Shown here: positions 53,481 to 63,803 of the stretch, one piece after another
Layout of the letters: every line of letters begins with the position of its first letter
How positions within the stretch are numbered: the stretch's first letter is position 1
DNA from: Metaphire vulgaris
Taxonomy: Eukaryota; Annelida; Clitellata; Crassiclitellata; Megascolecidae
Direction: 5' to 3'
Assembly (NCBI GenBank): GCA_018105865.1
Contig: CM030837.1
Coordinates: 8,070,725-8,134,724 of the forward strand
DNA length: 64,000 nt
The notes under the pieces: generated by a model
Seen by the model: the letters and a program-made list of their open reading frames with translations, nothing else
Databases searched by the model: none
What the model was told of the DNA's origin: nothing
Translations under genes and position numbers: made by a program

Positions 53481-53497
53481 TGGCGTCGTTGCTTATG

Positions 53498-55546
53498 GAC
53501 AATAATAATAATAATAATTATGCACTTCTATAGCACCAGTTCTAATACCCAAGGTATCAATCGATGGTACTTCAAAATCAATCCGCAAAAGATCCAGGTC
53601 ATTCCAGAGATCAGTCAGAGGGAGAGAGGGAGACGGACTATGGAGGAAACGCCAATTGAAAGAGATGCGTCTTAAGTCTGGATCGGAAGATGCTCAATGA
53701 ATTGGAAGATCTGACAGCCGGAGGGAGAGAGTTCCAGATTTTAGGCCCAGAAATAGAAAAAGCTCTCTTACCAATTTCAGTGTTGGTTCTAGGTACATTC
53801 AACAATGAATCAGCATACCTTGTTGAATGACGATGGTTTGGGTGATTCAACATAGATTTTAAATATTGAGGTTGGCCAGACTGCAGTGTTTTAAAAACCA
53901 GGAGACCAGTTTTGAATAGAATTCTCTGTTCTACCGGCAACCAGTGTAACTTTTGAAGAACAGGTTTAATATGATCATGCTTACGAGTTTTTGTAATGGC
54001 TCGGGCAATAGAATTCTGAATCCTTTGAAGCTTTTGCATGTTAGATCTGGTCATACCATTGTAAAGAGAATTGCAATAATCAAGTCTGCTGCTGACAAGG
54101 GCGTTTGCAAGAGGAATCAGAGCGGATTTGGGCACAAAATCACGAATTCGTCGAATATCTCTGATTTGCATATGAGCAGCTCTGCTGACCTTATTTATAT
54201 GATCGTTAAACGACATGTTCTTATCAAATATCACCCCTAGGTTGCGGACAGACTGACTTAGATTAACTGAAACTTTCTGAAAGGTTGTCAAATATAAATG
54301 AATTTATGTATTCAAATTTACTTAGATTAAATGATGTACCAAGAAGTAAAAACTCAGTTTTTGAAGGGTTAAGTGCAAGCTTATTATAATTATTAAACAT
54401 CCAAGACTGAACGTTTGCAGGCAAAGGGACAGATTTGCTAGTGACATGGAGGAGGTTTTATCGTCGAAGGCAATGAATAACTGTGTATCGTCAGCATAGA
54501 AATGATAGTCAGCAGAGAATTGTGTAAGAAGAGATCCAAGGGGCATTGTATATAAGGTGAAAAGGAGAGGGCCTAAAACAGATCCCTGGGGAACACCGAA
54601 ATCTAATTTAGCTGAGTTTGACTGTGCACCGTTACAATAAACAGATTGACTGCGATGTTTAAGATAGGATGTGAACCACTCTAATACAGTACCCGATAAG
54701 CCAAACCAATGTTCGAGTCTGTGGAGAAGGATTGCATGATCTATTCTATGGTGTCAAAAGCCGCAGACAAATCTAGTAAAATAAGTGCAGTTACCTTGCC
54801 GTTATCCATAGCAGACAAAATATAATCATGAACAGCTAGGAGAGCAGTTTCAGTTGAATGAAATTTTCTATATGCAGATTGTTTAGGCAATAAAAGATTA
54901 TGCGATGAAAGATGTACATTTATTCGACTGAGCACAATGCGTTCAACGAGTTTAGATATAAAATTTAAATTTGAAATAGGTCTATAGCTAGAAAAATCAT
55001 TTGGATCGAGTGTTGGCTTTTTCAGTAGAGGGTGAACTAGAGCACTAGCATAGGTTGATGGAAAGGTACCTGATGACAGAGATAGGTTAACCAAACGGGT
55101 AATTACTGGCCCAAGCACATCAAAACACTGCTTAAGGATATCAGTTGGAATAACATCCAGCAGACACTGTTTATTCGGCAATGAGAAAATAATTTGGCGT
55201 ATTTCAGACAGATTGGTGGGGCGGAATGCTGTGAATATTGGGGGAGGGGTTTTTGGCAGTGAGCAGTTGTCTTCTGTGGGGTGTGTTGGAAATTTGAGCC
55301 TGATGCTAGATATTTTATCTGAGAAAAATTGTAGAAATTTTTCTGCTAGCTGTTGAGGTGAATTTGACTGAGGTAGAGTACTTTTTTTGTCTCGATGCAA
55401 AAGTTTATTTAAGGAATTCCATAAAGATTTTGGTGAATTCAGATTATCTTTTATCAGATTGGATAGAAACTGGGCTTTGGCATTATTGACTAGTTTACGA
55501 ACATAGCGACATTGCTTCCTAAACCTAAACCGGACAGCTCTAGATG
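53498..55546 (-). pseudogene. CR1/L2-like LINE, about 2 kb, frameshifted
   Basis: On the minus strand the first frame (55546-54745) has RAVRFRFRKQCRYVRKLVNN, SLWNSLNKLLHRDKKST, SSYRPISNLNFISKLVERIV, LPKQSAYRKFHSTETALL and motif A LILLDLSAAFDTIE. After a frameshift come DYHFYADDTQLFIAFDDKT and, from 54291, VRNLGVIFDKNMSFNDHIN, SSRLDYCNSLYNGMTRSNMQ, LQKLHWLPVEQRILFKTGL and GPKIWNSLPPAVRSS, to a stop at 53638. The 3' UTR ends GGTGCTATAGAAGTGCATAA plus (ATT)n. The endonuclease is missing. It abuts the foldback element at its 3' end and a MITE at its 5' end. Confidence 0.92.
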
Positions 55547-55645
55547 TTAACAAGGACTCAGCCCTCAAGGCCAAAACCAGGACCAAGGAGTCCTTAAGGA
55601 GTCCTTAAGGCCAGGACCAGGACCAAGGACTAACATCCCTGCCGT
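55547..55645. mobile_element. Short hAT-type MITE related to 51067-51918
   Basis: Begins CTAGATGTTAACAAGGAC and ends AAGGACTAACATCCCTG, with AAGGAGTCCTT palindromes between. It supplies the first residues of the overlapping LINE reading frame. Confidence 0.65.
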
Positions 55646-55722
55646 TATCACTGTCATCGCACACTCCTAGTTCACAAATTCTAATACTCAAACACATCAA
55701 TTTGTTATTGTTATGTTATGTG

Positions 55723-56223
55723 CAGTGTTGTAATAAATACTTCACTGAAAGTATTTAAATACTTTCATAAATACTTGGTTCTCAGGTAGTATTTAAATAG
55801 TATTTAAATACCCAAATACCAGGGTAAGTATTTAAATACTGGCAAATAAGGTTTAAATACTTTTTTAAATACTTGATAATGTATTTGACACGATTCGCCA
55901 CAACCGTATTTTTCTGTAAAGAAATGTTAGTTAAAATTATTTCTAATAATGTCAATGTAGACCTACTTAACTGTTCAACTGTCTAAAACCATCCGTAAAG
56001 AAAATGTACAAATGAACAGTCTATAAAAAACGTTATAATTATGTGAAAAGTGCAATAAATCCAAAGTATTTAAATTTCTTAAATACATCTAAATACTCTA
56101 TGGTATTTAAATACTATTTAAATACTTAATTTTGGATGAGCATTTAAATACTTTATTAAATACTGGATAAAGTATTTAAATAGTATTTAAATACTGAAAG
56201 TATTTAAATACTTTACAACACTG
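55723..56223. mobile_element. hAT-type MITE made of AGTATTTAAATACT repeats
   Basis: Perfect GTTATGTG duplication (55715-55722, 56224-56231). Ends CAGTGTTGTAATAAATAC and TACTTTACAACACTG. Both arms are arrays of self-complementary AGTATTTAAATACT-like units. Confidence 0.92.
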
Positions 56224-56414
56224 GTTATGTGATCTACTTACTTACTATATACATGTAGATTTGTAGTATTTGGTTAGGACAGGTCTAATGTGATCATGTT
56301 TGCGAGTTTTTGTAATGACCCGAGCCATGTAGCCCATATCGATGCCCGAGCCACATAATTCTGAATCCTTTGAAGTTTTTGTAGCCTACAGTATATTAGA
56401 TTTGGCCATACCAT

Positions 56415-57235
56415 TGTCACGCCCACTCAATCAGTCATCTCTGAAAATTTGCAACCGTGCCTTCTCATACGCCTCACCTGAACTTTGGAACTCGATCCCA
56501 GCTTCCCTCCGCAGACTTGGACACTTTCAAACCAGTGGCGTCATTTCATACTTTTTCTTGGGGAGAAATTTTGTCAAATTTTCGTTTACAATTTTTTTCA
56601 TTGTTGGAAATTTTTTCGACTAAGTTTGAGTTTCATAAAAAAGTTGACGACCTTTTTTTTGCTCGTCAGTTCTTTTACGTTTACGATTACCAAAAAATAG
56701 TTGACGACCTTTTTTTTTGCTTGTCAACCCTTCTTAGGCTGCTGACTCTTTTTTTGCCCCCTTAAACGCAAATGACGTCCCTGTTTTTGTTTTTTGTTGC
56801 ACATTAATACATCATAAATTAATATTTTCGTTTCCTTGGGGGGCCACGGCCCTGTTTTTGTTTTTTGTTGCACATTAATGCATTATAAATTAATATTTTC
56901 ATTTCCTTGGGGGGGGGCACGGCCCCCCAGCCCCCCCCCCAATGACGCCTCTGTTTCAAACAATAAAATCTGATTCCTCGTTTCCTATCATTCCCGCATT
57001 ATCTCATCAAGTCTTCAGGTCTAAGCTTAAATCATTCCTTTTTCTAAAATCATATCCTCCATAGCTGTAACAACCTAGCCTCACTGCCCTTTGGACGTTG
57101 ACTATTGCCTGGCTGATAACATACCTTCCCCATAGCTATTTTAAGAGAGGCTGAGCGCCTAAGAATAAGCAGCTACTGTTGTGCTGTTTTCCAAGGCGCT
57201 ATAGAAATCCACGAGATTTTACTTTACTTTACTTA
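56415..57235 (+). pseudogene. CR1/L2-like LINE 3' part, itself split by a MITE
   Basis: The frame reads RPLNQSSLKICNRAFSYASP, then ELWNSIPASLRRLGH. It is interrupted by a MITE at 56533-56953, and continues from about 56962 to the 3' UTR with GAGAGGCTGAGCGCC, AAGGCGCTATAGAAATCC and an (ACTTT)n tail at 57215-57235. Same family as 5260-6598. Confidence 0.85.
56533..56953. mobile_element. hAT-type MITE nested in two LINEs
   Basis: Perfect TTTCAAAC duplication (56525-56532, 56954-56961). Ends CAGTGGCGTCATTTC and AATGACGCCTCTG. Two modules (about 56645 and 56703). The right part holds a 66-bp tandem duplication (about 56782-56915). Confidence 0.92.
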
Positions 57236-57522
57236 CTTTAAAGGGAATTGCAATAATCAAGCCTACTCTGACAAGGGCATTGGCAAGAGGAATCAGAGCA
57301 GGTTTCGGCACAAGATCACGAATTCGTCGAATGTCTCTGATTTGAAAATGAGCAGCTCTGCTAACCTTATTTAAGTGATCATTAAAAGACAGTTTTTTTG
57401 TCAAATATATACTACACCTAGGTTGCGGACAGACTGACTTTGATTAACTTTGATTAACACCAACATTAAGGATGGGCAGGGTGAGTATAATCGGCGGGGA
57501 GGGGCGGTTCAGCGACAATCAG

Positions 57523-57527
<5 letters not shown>

Positions 57528-57563
<36 letters not shown>

Positions 57564-57630
57564 CAAGTTTTAAAGTGGTTTAAAGTGGTTCAGTAGGGAC
57601 TGCCCTGTGTGAGAACCACTGTTCAGGAAA
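57528..57630 (-). repeat. (TA)n tail plus solo 3' end of the 23033-23938 LINE family
   Basis: TA run at 57528-57562 followed by AACAAGTTTTAAAGTGG and GGGACTGCCCTGTGTGAG, the complement of that LINE family's 3' UTR. No ORF. Confidence 0.75.
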
Positions 57631-57639
57631 GAGAGCCTT

Positions 57640-58320
57640 CTAATGGCTCCAGCCAATCACGGCAACCCGCTGCTCACTATTTTTAGATCGACGTAAAACC
57701 CCGTAGCCTATATCACAATTTCTAATACCGAAGGGTATCAATAGGTTTCTAATACCGAAGGGTATCAATATCTGGTACTTCAAATCCCGGCATTGAGAAA
57801 TACAGTGTTTGCGTATAGTCACGTAATTGTGGCTTTTGTCAAATTGCAATTGATGTTTTCCATTTTTATTCCTCAATCAAACCATCCATGCACAATGTAA
57901 GAAATTGGGATGAGGGTCCAACCGTGCCTAATACAGCTCCCCTCCAAAAAATATTTTTAAAATTTCAACTTAGCTGCCAATGATACTTGAACATGTTGCT
58001 GTGTATAGTCAGTAAACTGTGGAAGCCGAAGTCTGGTGAAGTGTTCGTATTTCAAAGCAACGGCACAGGTTGTTATTAAATTTGTATTTACTTCTTTATT
58101 TATTACTAGTTGTTAACCTGCCGAAAACGACGGGGGAGAGTGGCTGTCTCGTTCCCTGATTTATTGCAAAAGTTCATATTATCACATATAAATTTTTAAA
58201 CTGAGAAAATGTAAAGTGAATGGCTGAATGCGTAGATTAGCATTTAAACAATTTTATATGCGCTCACTGGGTGGTCTTCCCCCACCCACCACATGGGCTG
58301 CTCACCATAACGGAACCTAC
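57640..58320. other. No gene seen
   Basis: Contains a short direct duplication (TTTCTAATACCGAAGGGTAT near 57718 and 57747). Otherwise nothing recognised. Confidence 0.45.
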
Positions 58321-58336
58321 GACTACGGTTGGGCCT

Positions 58337-59368
58337 TAGTGCTGTTACGGTTAACCGAACCGAACCGAAACCGCGGTTTTTCGGTCAAAACCGAACCGAA
58401 CCGAAACCGCGGTTTTGACCATGCAAATTGGACGGTTTTCTTCCGTTTTAACCCTAGGTTAGGGTTAATGCTAACCCTAACCTAGGGTTAAAACCCTAGG
58501 TTAGGGTTAGGGTTAACACTAACCCTATGATCTCTTTTTTCAATGCATTAAATGCATTTAATGCATTTTGAATGCCGTTCAATCAATGCACAGCTTTTAA
58601 ACGCTAAAATAACGAGTGTTGTTCTTCTGGCATGTCTATGTCTCTATGATGAGTCAGAGTCTGACGTCATTATTGAAATCAGTAAAAACAATTTTAAAAT
58701 GGCAGCATTAGTAGTGTCGCGCAGTGCCAGTTTAGTGTGGAATGCTAATTAGCTCCGGACACCTTCAAAATTGAGGTAGACACCCCCACCCCCAAATCCA
58801 CAATCCTAGAAATATCCCTGAGGCTAACGGAGCGGGTTCAAGCCCTGTTAGTGCCCCTAGTGGCTTTCACACGTGCAGTAATGCCTTCTTAGCCACTTTA
58901 AAATTAGTTTAAATCATGACGAGTTTAAAATTAGGCCCATTGGCAATTTCATCAACTGAAAAGAGGTGACTTAAATAAAGGGGCCGTCCATAAATGACGT
59001 CACGCGAATTTGTCACTTTTTAACCCCTACGTCACGCAACGTCACGCAACGTCGGACCCCCTAAAATATGACGTCACAACGGGCCGACCCCCCATTTTCA
59101 AAAATCGCGTAACGTCATTTTATTTTTTATTTCTTATTAAAGTCCTCAAAAAGGTCATTCTTGTATTTTTTCCTCTCGAAAAACCCTGAAAGCAAAAAGA
59201 GGTCATAGGGTTAGGGTTAACCTATCGCTAACCCTAGGGATAGAGTTAGGGTTAACACTAACCCTAACCTAGGGTTAAAAAACCGAACCGAACCGAAACC
59301 GCGGTTTTTCGGTCCAAACCGAACCGAAACCGACCGAGACTGCTCTAGGTGAAACCGTAACAGCACTA
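58337..59368. mobile_element. hAT-type element with telomere-like arms
   Basis: Perfect TTGGGCCT duplication (58329-58336, 59369-59376). Ends TAGTGCTGTTACGG and CCGTAACAGCACTA. Each arm carries (ACCGA)n and CCGCGGTTT palindromes, followed by CCCTAACCTAGGG repeats, in inverted arrangement. A truncated TTA-type MITE (58980-59208) lies inside. Confidence 0.9.
58980..59208. mobile_element. Truncated relative of the 32432-32851 MITE
   Basis: Starts GGGGCCGTCCATAAATGAC and shares TATGACGTCACAACGGGC with the 32-kb copy. The right TIR is missing, and the sequence passes directly into the telomere-like arm of the surrounding element. Confidence 0.65.
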
Positions 59369-59469
59369 TTGGGCCTACGATTCCATTGGGATTTGGTCTC
59401 CCATGAGTGACGTGCCCTTCAGGGGCGCCCATTCCCTAGCCTCCTTGGCGTTAGATTAATTGTGTAAAT

Positions 59470-59555
59470 GACGTACCAAAAGCGTTTGATTATTTTTGGG
59501 GCGAAACGACGTTATTACTAAACGACGTTATTACTAAACGACGTTATTAGGCCTG
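59470..59555. repeat. Short tandem ACGACGTTATTACTAA repeat
   Basis: Three adjacent copies (about 59505-59550). Confidence 0.85.
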
Positions 59556-59664
59556 CTAAAACATTATTGAAGACTCGAGATACGAAGGCTTTCGAAATAG
59601 AATCCAATAGCTAGAGATATTCATTGGACACCTGATGTTAGTATCATATTCACTCTATGTGTGT

Positions 59665-60235
59665 CTTTATTTATGTACACATTTACATTTATTTAGCGCC
59701 TTATTAGGCCTACTACAATTCAATTCATACTCTAAAACGCGGGAATTTCAAACACGCGTTTATACAGTAAAGTCAATAACTGCAATAAAGGTATTTGAAA
59801 GCAAACTTATACACCTGACGCTAGTGGTTAATCCGCTCAATTTCATTTATATAGCGCAAATTTATGTAGCGCTTTATTACTACAATTCAATTCATACGCC
59901 AAAAGGCGGGATTTTCAAACACGCGTTTATACAGTAAAGTCAATAACTGCAATGAAGGTATTTGAGACCAAACTGAGACACCTGACGCTAGTGGTTAATC
60001 CGCTCAATTTCATTTATATAGCGCAAATTTATGTAGCGCTTTATTACTACAATTCAATTCATACGCCAAAAGGCGGGATTTTCAAACACGCGTTTATACA
60101 GTAAAGTCAATAACTGCAATGAAGGTATTTGAGACCAAACTTAGACACCTGACGCTAGAATCCGCTCAATATAATTTATATAGCGCAAATTTATGTAGCG
60201 CCTTATTCCTACAATTCAATTCATTTGCTAAAAGG
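59665..60235. repeat. ~167-bp tandem repeat
   Basis: CCGCTCAATTTCATTTATAT recurs at 59833 and 60000, with a diverged start at 60162 and an earlier partial unit from about 59665. Each unit holds TATAGCGCAAATTTATGTAG and AACACGCGTTTATACAGT. Confidence 0.9.
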
Positions 60236-60241
60236 CGGTAT

Positions 60242-60660
60242 ATTTGCGAAATCAGTAACTGCCAAGGCAGAAGATTATATAAGTGAATTTTGGTAAAATT
60301 GCGCTATAAAATGATAAATGGGCGCTATATAAATGAAAATTACAGGTGCTTTATATTATGTTACCATGACTTTGTGACGAAAAAATATTTGAATAATGCA
60401 TATTTGCGAAATCCGTAACTGTCAAGGCAGAAGAGTATATAAAAGTGAATTTGTGTAAAATTGCGCTATATAAATGGGCGCTATATAAATGAAAATTACA
60501 GGTGCTTTATATTATATTACCTTGACTTTGTGATGAGATAATATTTGAATAATGCATATTTGCGAAATCCGTAACTGTCAAGGCAGAAGAGCATATAACA
60601 ATGAATTTGTGTAAAAATGCGCTATAAAATGGGCGCAATATAAATTAAAATTGCATATTT
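60242..60660. repeat. ~158-bp tandem repeat
   Basis: ATTTGCGAAATC starts units at 60242, 60402 and 60558. Each unit contains GCGCTATA and GGGCGCTATATAAATGAAA blocks, like the ends of the L2-type LINEs in this window. Confidence 0.9.
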
Positions 60661-60764
60661 TATTAGAAAGGTATTCCATTACCTGTCCCCGATGCCTACC
60701 TCACTGCCACAGTCAAACTTTGACTGTTTTGATCAACTGAAACTTGGACGCTGCAAATTAATAT

Positions 60765-60895
60765 CTTGTTACATTACATTACATCTTGCCCGTATCACGT
60801 ACGGGGTTAACGCTTTTAGCATGTTTTCTTTGCCCGTGTCACGTACGGGATTAACGCTACGGAGGCTAGGCTCTGGCTGCTGGAAGCAGCTTCCC
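60765..60895. repeat. Twin CCCGTRTCACGTACGGG motifs after an (ACATT)n run
   Basis: Two near-identical 30-bp blocks (CCCGTATCACGTACGGGG near 60788, CCCGTGTCACGTACGGGA near 60833), each followed by TTAACGCT. Confidence 0.6.
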
Positions 60896-61035
60896 CCCTA
60901 AACAATGAACATGTATCTTAAGGTATAACTAATGTAATGAACATATAGAAATGTGTAAATGAAATTCTTATGTACTGTTGTAAATATTATGCTTGCCACA
61001 CAATAGCCAATTACTTAAAAGTTTACAGTGTACTC

Positions 61036-61320
61036 ATAGGCGTCAATCCATAGGGGGCCCGGGGGGCCCGGGCCCCCCAATAATTCGGGCAGGGGGCCCC
61101 AGCACTTGTTGGGCCCCCCAATATTTCAACTTTTTATATACCAGTTAACACATTTTCCAGTCTCAATGCATGCTCTTCCTGAAATTTCTATTTTTGAAAT
61201 TTCATATTTTTGGAGTTTCGGTTCAGAAATGAAGATCCACGGGGGCCCGATTCTCTCCATTGAATTAGAGTGGGCTCAGCATTTGTTCATCATATGTTGC
61301 CCCACTCCAATATGTAAGCC
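61036..61320. repeat. Possible MITE with GGGGGCCC-rich ends
   Basis: Starts with TAGGCGTCAATCCATAGGGG and GGGCCC runs. A further GGGGGCCCGATT lies near 61240. No matching right terminus or duplication was established. Confidence 0.35.
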
Positions 61321-61329
61321 CTATAACGT

Positions 61330-62160
61330 TTGATCAGTTTCAGTAGTTTGACACTCAGTTACTGGAGTACCGTCACTGCGTTTATCCAGATTGCCTGCAA
61401 ATGTGAACCTTTTAAATCTGATAATTAATCCATTGGGGACGAACAAGCAGTCGGACTGTAGGAACCTGGTCTCTGGTTGATTGACCCTAAGTGTAAACTT
61501 TCCTGTCACTTAACGGTCATCATGGGAACGATGTCAAGATGCTTGTGAGCCGAATTTACTAGGTTTCGATAGTTGATGGCGGTACAACAGCCTTGCTGCG
61601 TTAGTAACATGGGGAGGGGGATAACTACGCCACCCTGCTGAGAAAATGGCGTTTAACTCTTTAGAAGTTTAGATCAATCCTATGGGTTTGTCGAAATCAC
61701 CGGTGAAGCGTCTAAATTATATGGAGTTTACGGGAACTGAGTCACCTGACTGCATTTAAGACATTTCTCTTGGTTGAACTGGACAGTTAACTGTTTAGAC
61801 GTCTAAATCCGAGTAGTAGATAATAAAATTTAATAATGTCTCGTAAGCGACAATGCAATATCATTTAAGATGTTGCCCACGAAACCGGGACTCTTTTATT
61901 TGTCCAACTTTTCACTTTGTTCAGCACCTTGGGCTCAACACTCTAATTGAGATTACGAGATAGACTACTCAAGCAGGTAAGGTATACATGCCTACGTTTT
62001 AATATGATTAGTCAGCAATAATTTTTAGTGGTGCAGACTGCAGAACTATGAGTTTTTGCCTTTATAAACATTAAATAGCTTAATTGAAAGTAAATTATTG
62101 AACAAACCCAAAAGTAAATAAAAATTATGGCTTAGTTTATATCACTTCCTGATATAAACA
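61330..62160. other. No gene seen
   Basis: Non-coding sequence with no recognised motif. Confidence 0.45.
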
Positions 62161-62164
62161 AAGT

Positions 62165-62214
62165 AAGTAAGTAAGTAAAATCTGGTTAATTTCTATAGAG
62201 CTTTCAAAGCAGCA

Positions 62215-62270
<56 letters not shown>

Positions 62271-62380
62271 ATCTATATATCTATATATCAACTATATATA
62301 ATTTATATATAAGGTATCCATATCCATATATCTATCCAAATATACCTTATGTATAGGGTCTACACCCTGTGTGTGTATGC

Positions 62381-62420
<40 letters not shown>

Positions 62421-62477
62421 CTTAGGTTAACTAACTATATATATATAATTATTTATATAGTAGCTATATATAATATA

Positions 62478-62514
<37 letters not shown>

Positions 62515-62520
62515 GGTGTG
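62165..62520. repeat. Solo LINE 3' end (-) and (TA)n microsatellites
   Basis: 62165-62215 is the complement of an (ACTT)n LINE tail preceded by CTTTCAAAGCAGCAC-type 3' UTR. TA runs follow at 62218-62265, 62380-62417 and 62480-62510. Confidence 0.75.
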
Positions 62521-62814
62521 ACAAAAAGTACAAAATTTTAGAGTTCACATCCCGTACAAAGGGAAATCGATGATCCATATTAAAGTAAATAAGCTATCGA
62601 AAACAGATATTTCATATGAATCACCCATTTCTAGCAACTTTGTTAAGAATGCAAGTCAATTTTGCCAAATTTATGCATTGCATTGCCATTTTCCGACCCA
62701 GTCTGACATTAACAGTATTAGCAAGTTACACCATTGCACCACTACACCATGGTGTAATATAGCAGAGAAATATATATAATATAGGGAAATTAGCAGGGTT
62801 AGGAAGTTGACAGG

Positions 62815-63085
62815 GGCAAGAATTTAGCAGAATGATAACAACACTGGACGATGGAGCAGAAGGTCGCGGGTTCAACTCTGGCAGGAGCCCTAAGGTCAAT
62901 TCAGCCTTCTTTCTCCAGATGACGATGGCAATGAGTAGCGGATTAATCCGCGGAGTAAACAGTCGCGTTTCATGAGAACACTGGCCCCGTATCATGTAAC
63001 TTGCACCAGTCGCCTGGCTGAGGGCCTTGGTAACGGAGATCAGCGCCGCCTTATGAGCCCTGAAGTTAGCCATGAGTGATCGGGA
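62815..63085 (+). mobile_element. Probable tRNA-derived SINE
   Basis: A tRNA-like head: TTTAGCAGAATGATAACAAC (A-box-like) and, 35 bp later, GGTCGCGGGTTCAACTC, which fits a Pol III B box (GGTTCRANYCC). A non-coding body follows, to about 63085. The tail is unclear. An intact tRNA cloverleaf is not present. Confidence 0.55.
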
Positions 63086-63216
63086 AGGATTTTACTTATA
63101 CTTTTGCACCATTCTAACTTATATGCTCTGAGTCAAGCAGCATATCATCTTCTAAATTGAACAAAACTGACCGAAAAAGAACAAAATCATACGTATGCTA
63201 CAGTGCTGCAGTTTAA

Positions 63217-63590
63217 CTATTAGTGCAGTAAATGTGATTTGCTTTCTATAGTTGGCAACTCCGATCTTGATTTCTTCATTTGAATTATAACTCCAAGGCG
63301 TGAATCATGTCCATAAACTTTGTGGAAGGCTACAGAAACATCCTTGATATGTCTTTCCACATCTTGTGCATGACATGGATAATATGGCATACTTATTTCT
63401 GCATGATTTTCAATGGCTCCTGAAGTGATGTCATGCACGAGTGGATGGATGTCAAATTTCATCCGTTCCCAATCAATGTTGAAGTAGGAGTCTGAAGTGA
63501 AGTTGATTGTAATATTGTTATTGTCAAAACAACGAATTCTACCACTGTGTTGATGATTACTACGAACTAGTGAAATTTTGCATAAGCAAA
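63217..63590 (-). pseudogene. C-terminal part of a transposon-borne protein of unknown function
   Basis: The minus frame reads FTSDSYFNIDWERMKFDIHP, LVHDITSGAIENHAEISMP, YYPCHAQDVERHIKDVSVAF, HKVYGHDSRLGVIIQMKKSR and SELPTIESKSHLLH. I recall the pattern PCHxQxVERxxKxVxxA...GxxxRxGxIxxKxxSR from the C-termini of many uncharacterised, repeated invertebrate proteins, taken to be TE-encoded. The frame continues upstream as ISLVRSNHQHSGRIRCFDNN, but joins the 63567-63803 ORF only through a one-base frameshift near 63570. Likely a decayed mobile-element gene; the enzyme class is not known to me. Confidence 0.5.
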
Positions 63591-63803
63591 TTTTCTTATA
63601 TTTTCGTCCTCATCACCGACAGCAGCTAGATACTGATGTCTATTCTGTGGACCACTGCTAGAACAGCACTGATTGTCACTATCCTCCTCTTCTGTCTCCC
63701 CATCGTTGCCCGTGTAACTGACATCACTGCAAAGGTCATTTGGACTGTTTTCTGAATTGTAATTCATTTCAAACTCTTCTAAAGCAGTACTACTTTCTCC
63801 CAT
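63567..63803 (-). pseudogene. Acidic ORF upstream of the transposon-like C-terminus
   Basis: The minus frame MGESSTALEEFEMNYNSENS, followed by an acidic stretch (GETEEEDSDNQCCSSSGP) and DEDENIRKFAYAK, leads into the 63217-63590 frame after a one-base shift. Upstream, another frame reads RLFEKWNDLQKKLHENW (about 63880-63945), so the gene probably extends beyond the window and is broken. No domain was recognised. Confidence 0.4.

Larger units (their letters stand above)
56260..57450 (-). pseudogene. L2-like LINE fragment split by another LINE
   Basis: 56260-56414 matches, on the minus strand, 53940-54062 of the LINE at 53498-55546. The match resumes at 57236 (AAAGGGAATTGCAATAATC) and runs to about 57450. 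The plus-strand LINE at 56415-57235 lies in the gap. Confidence 0.8.

Noticed and set aside
59660..60660. CRISPR-like array
   Set aside because: Units are contiguous ~160-bp tandem repeats without unique spacers, in a eukaryotic context.
62815..62890. Functional tRNA gene
   Set aside because: Only box-like motifs are present; I could not build acceptor and anticodon stems.
62726..63073. 115-codon minus-strand frame
   Set aside because: It is antisense to a probable tRNA-derived SINE.
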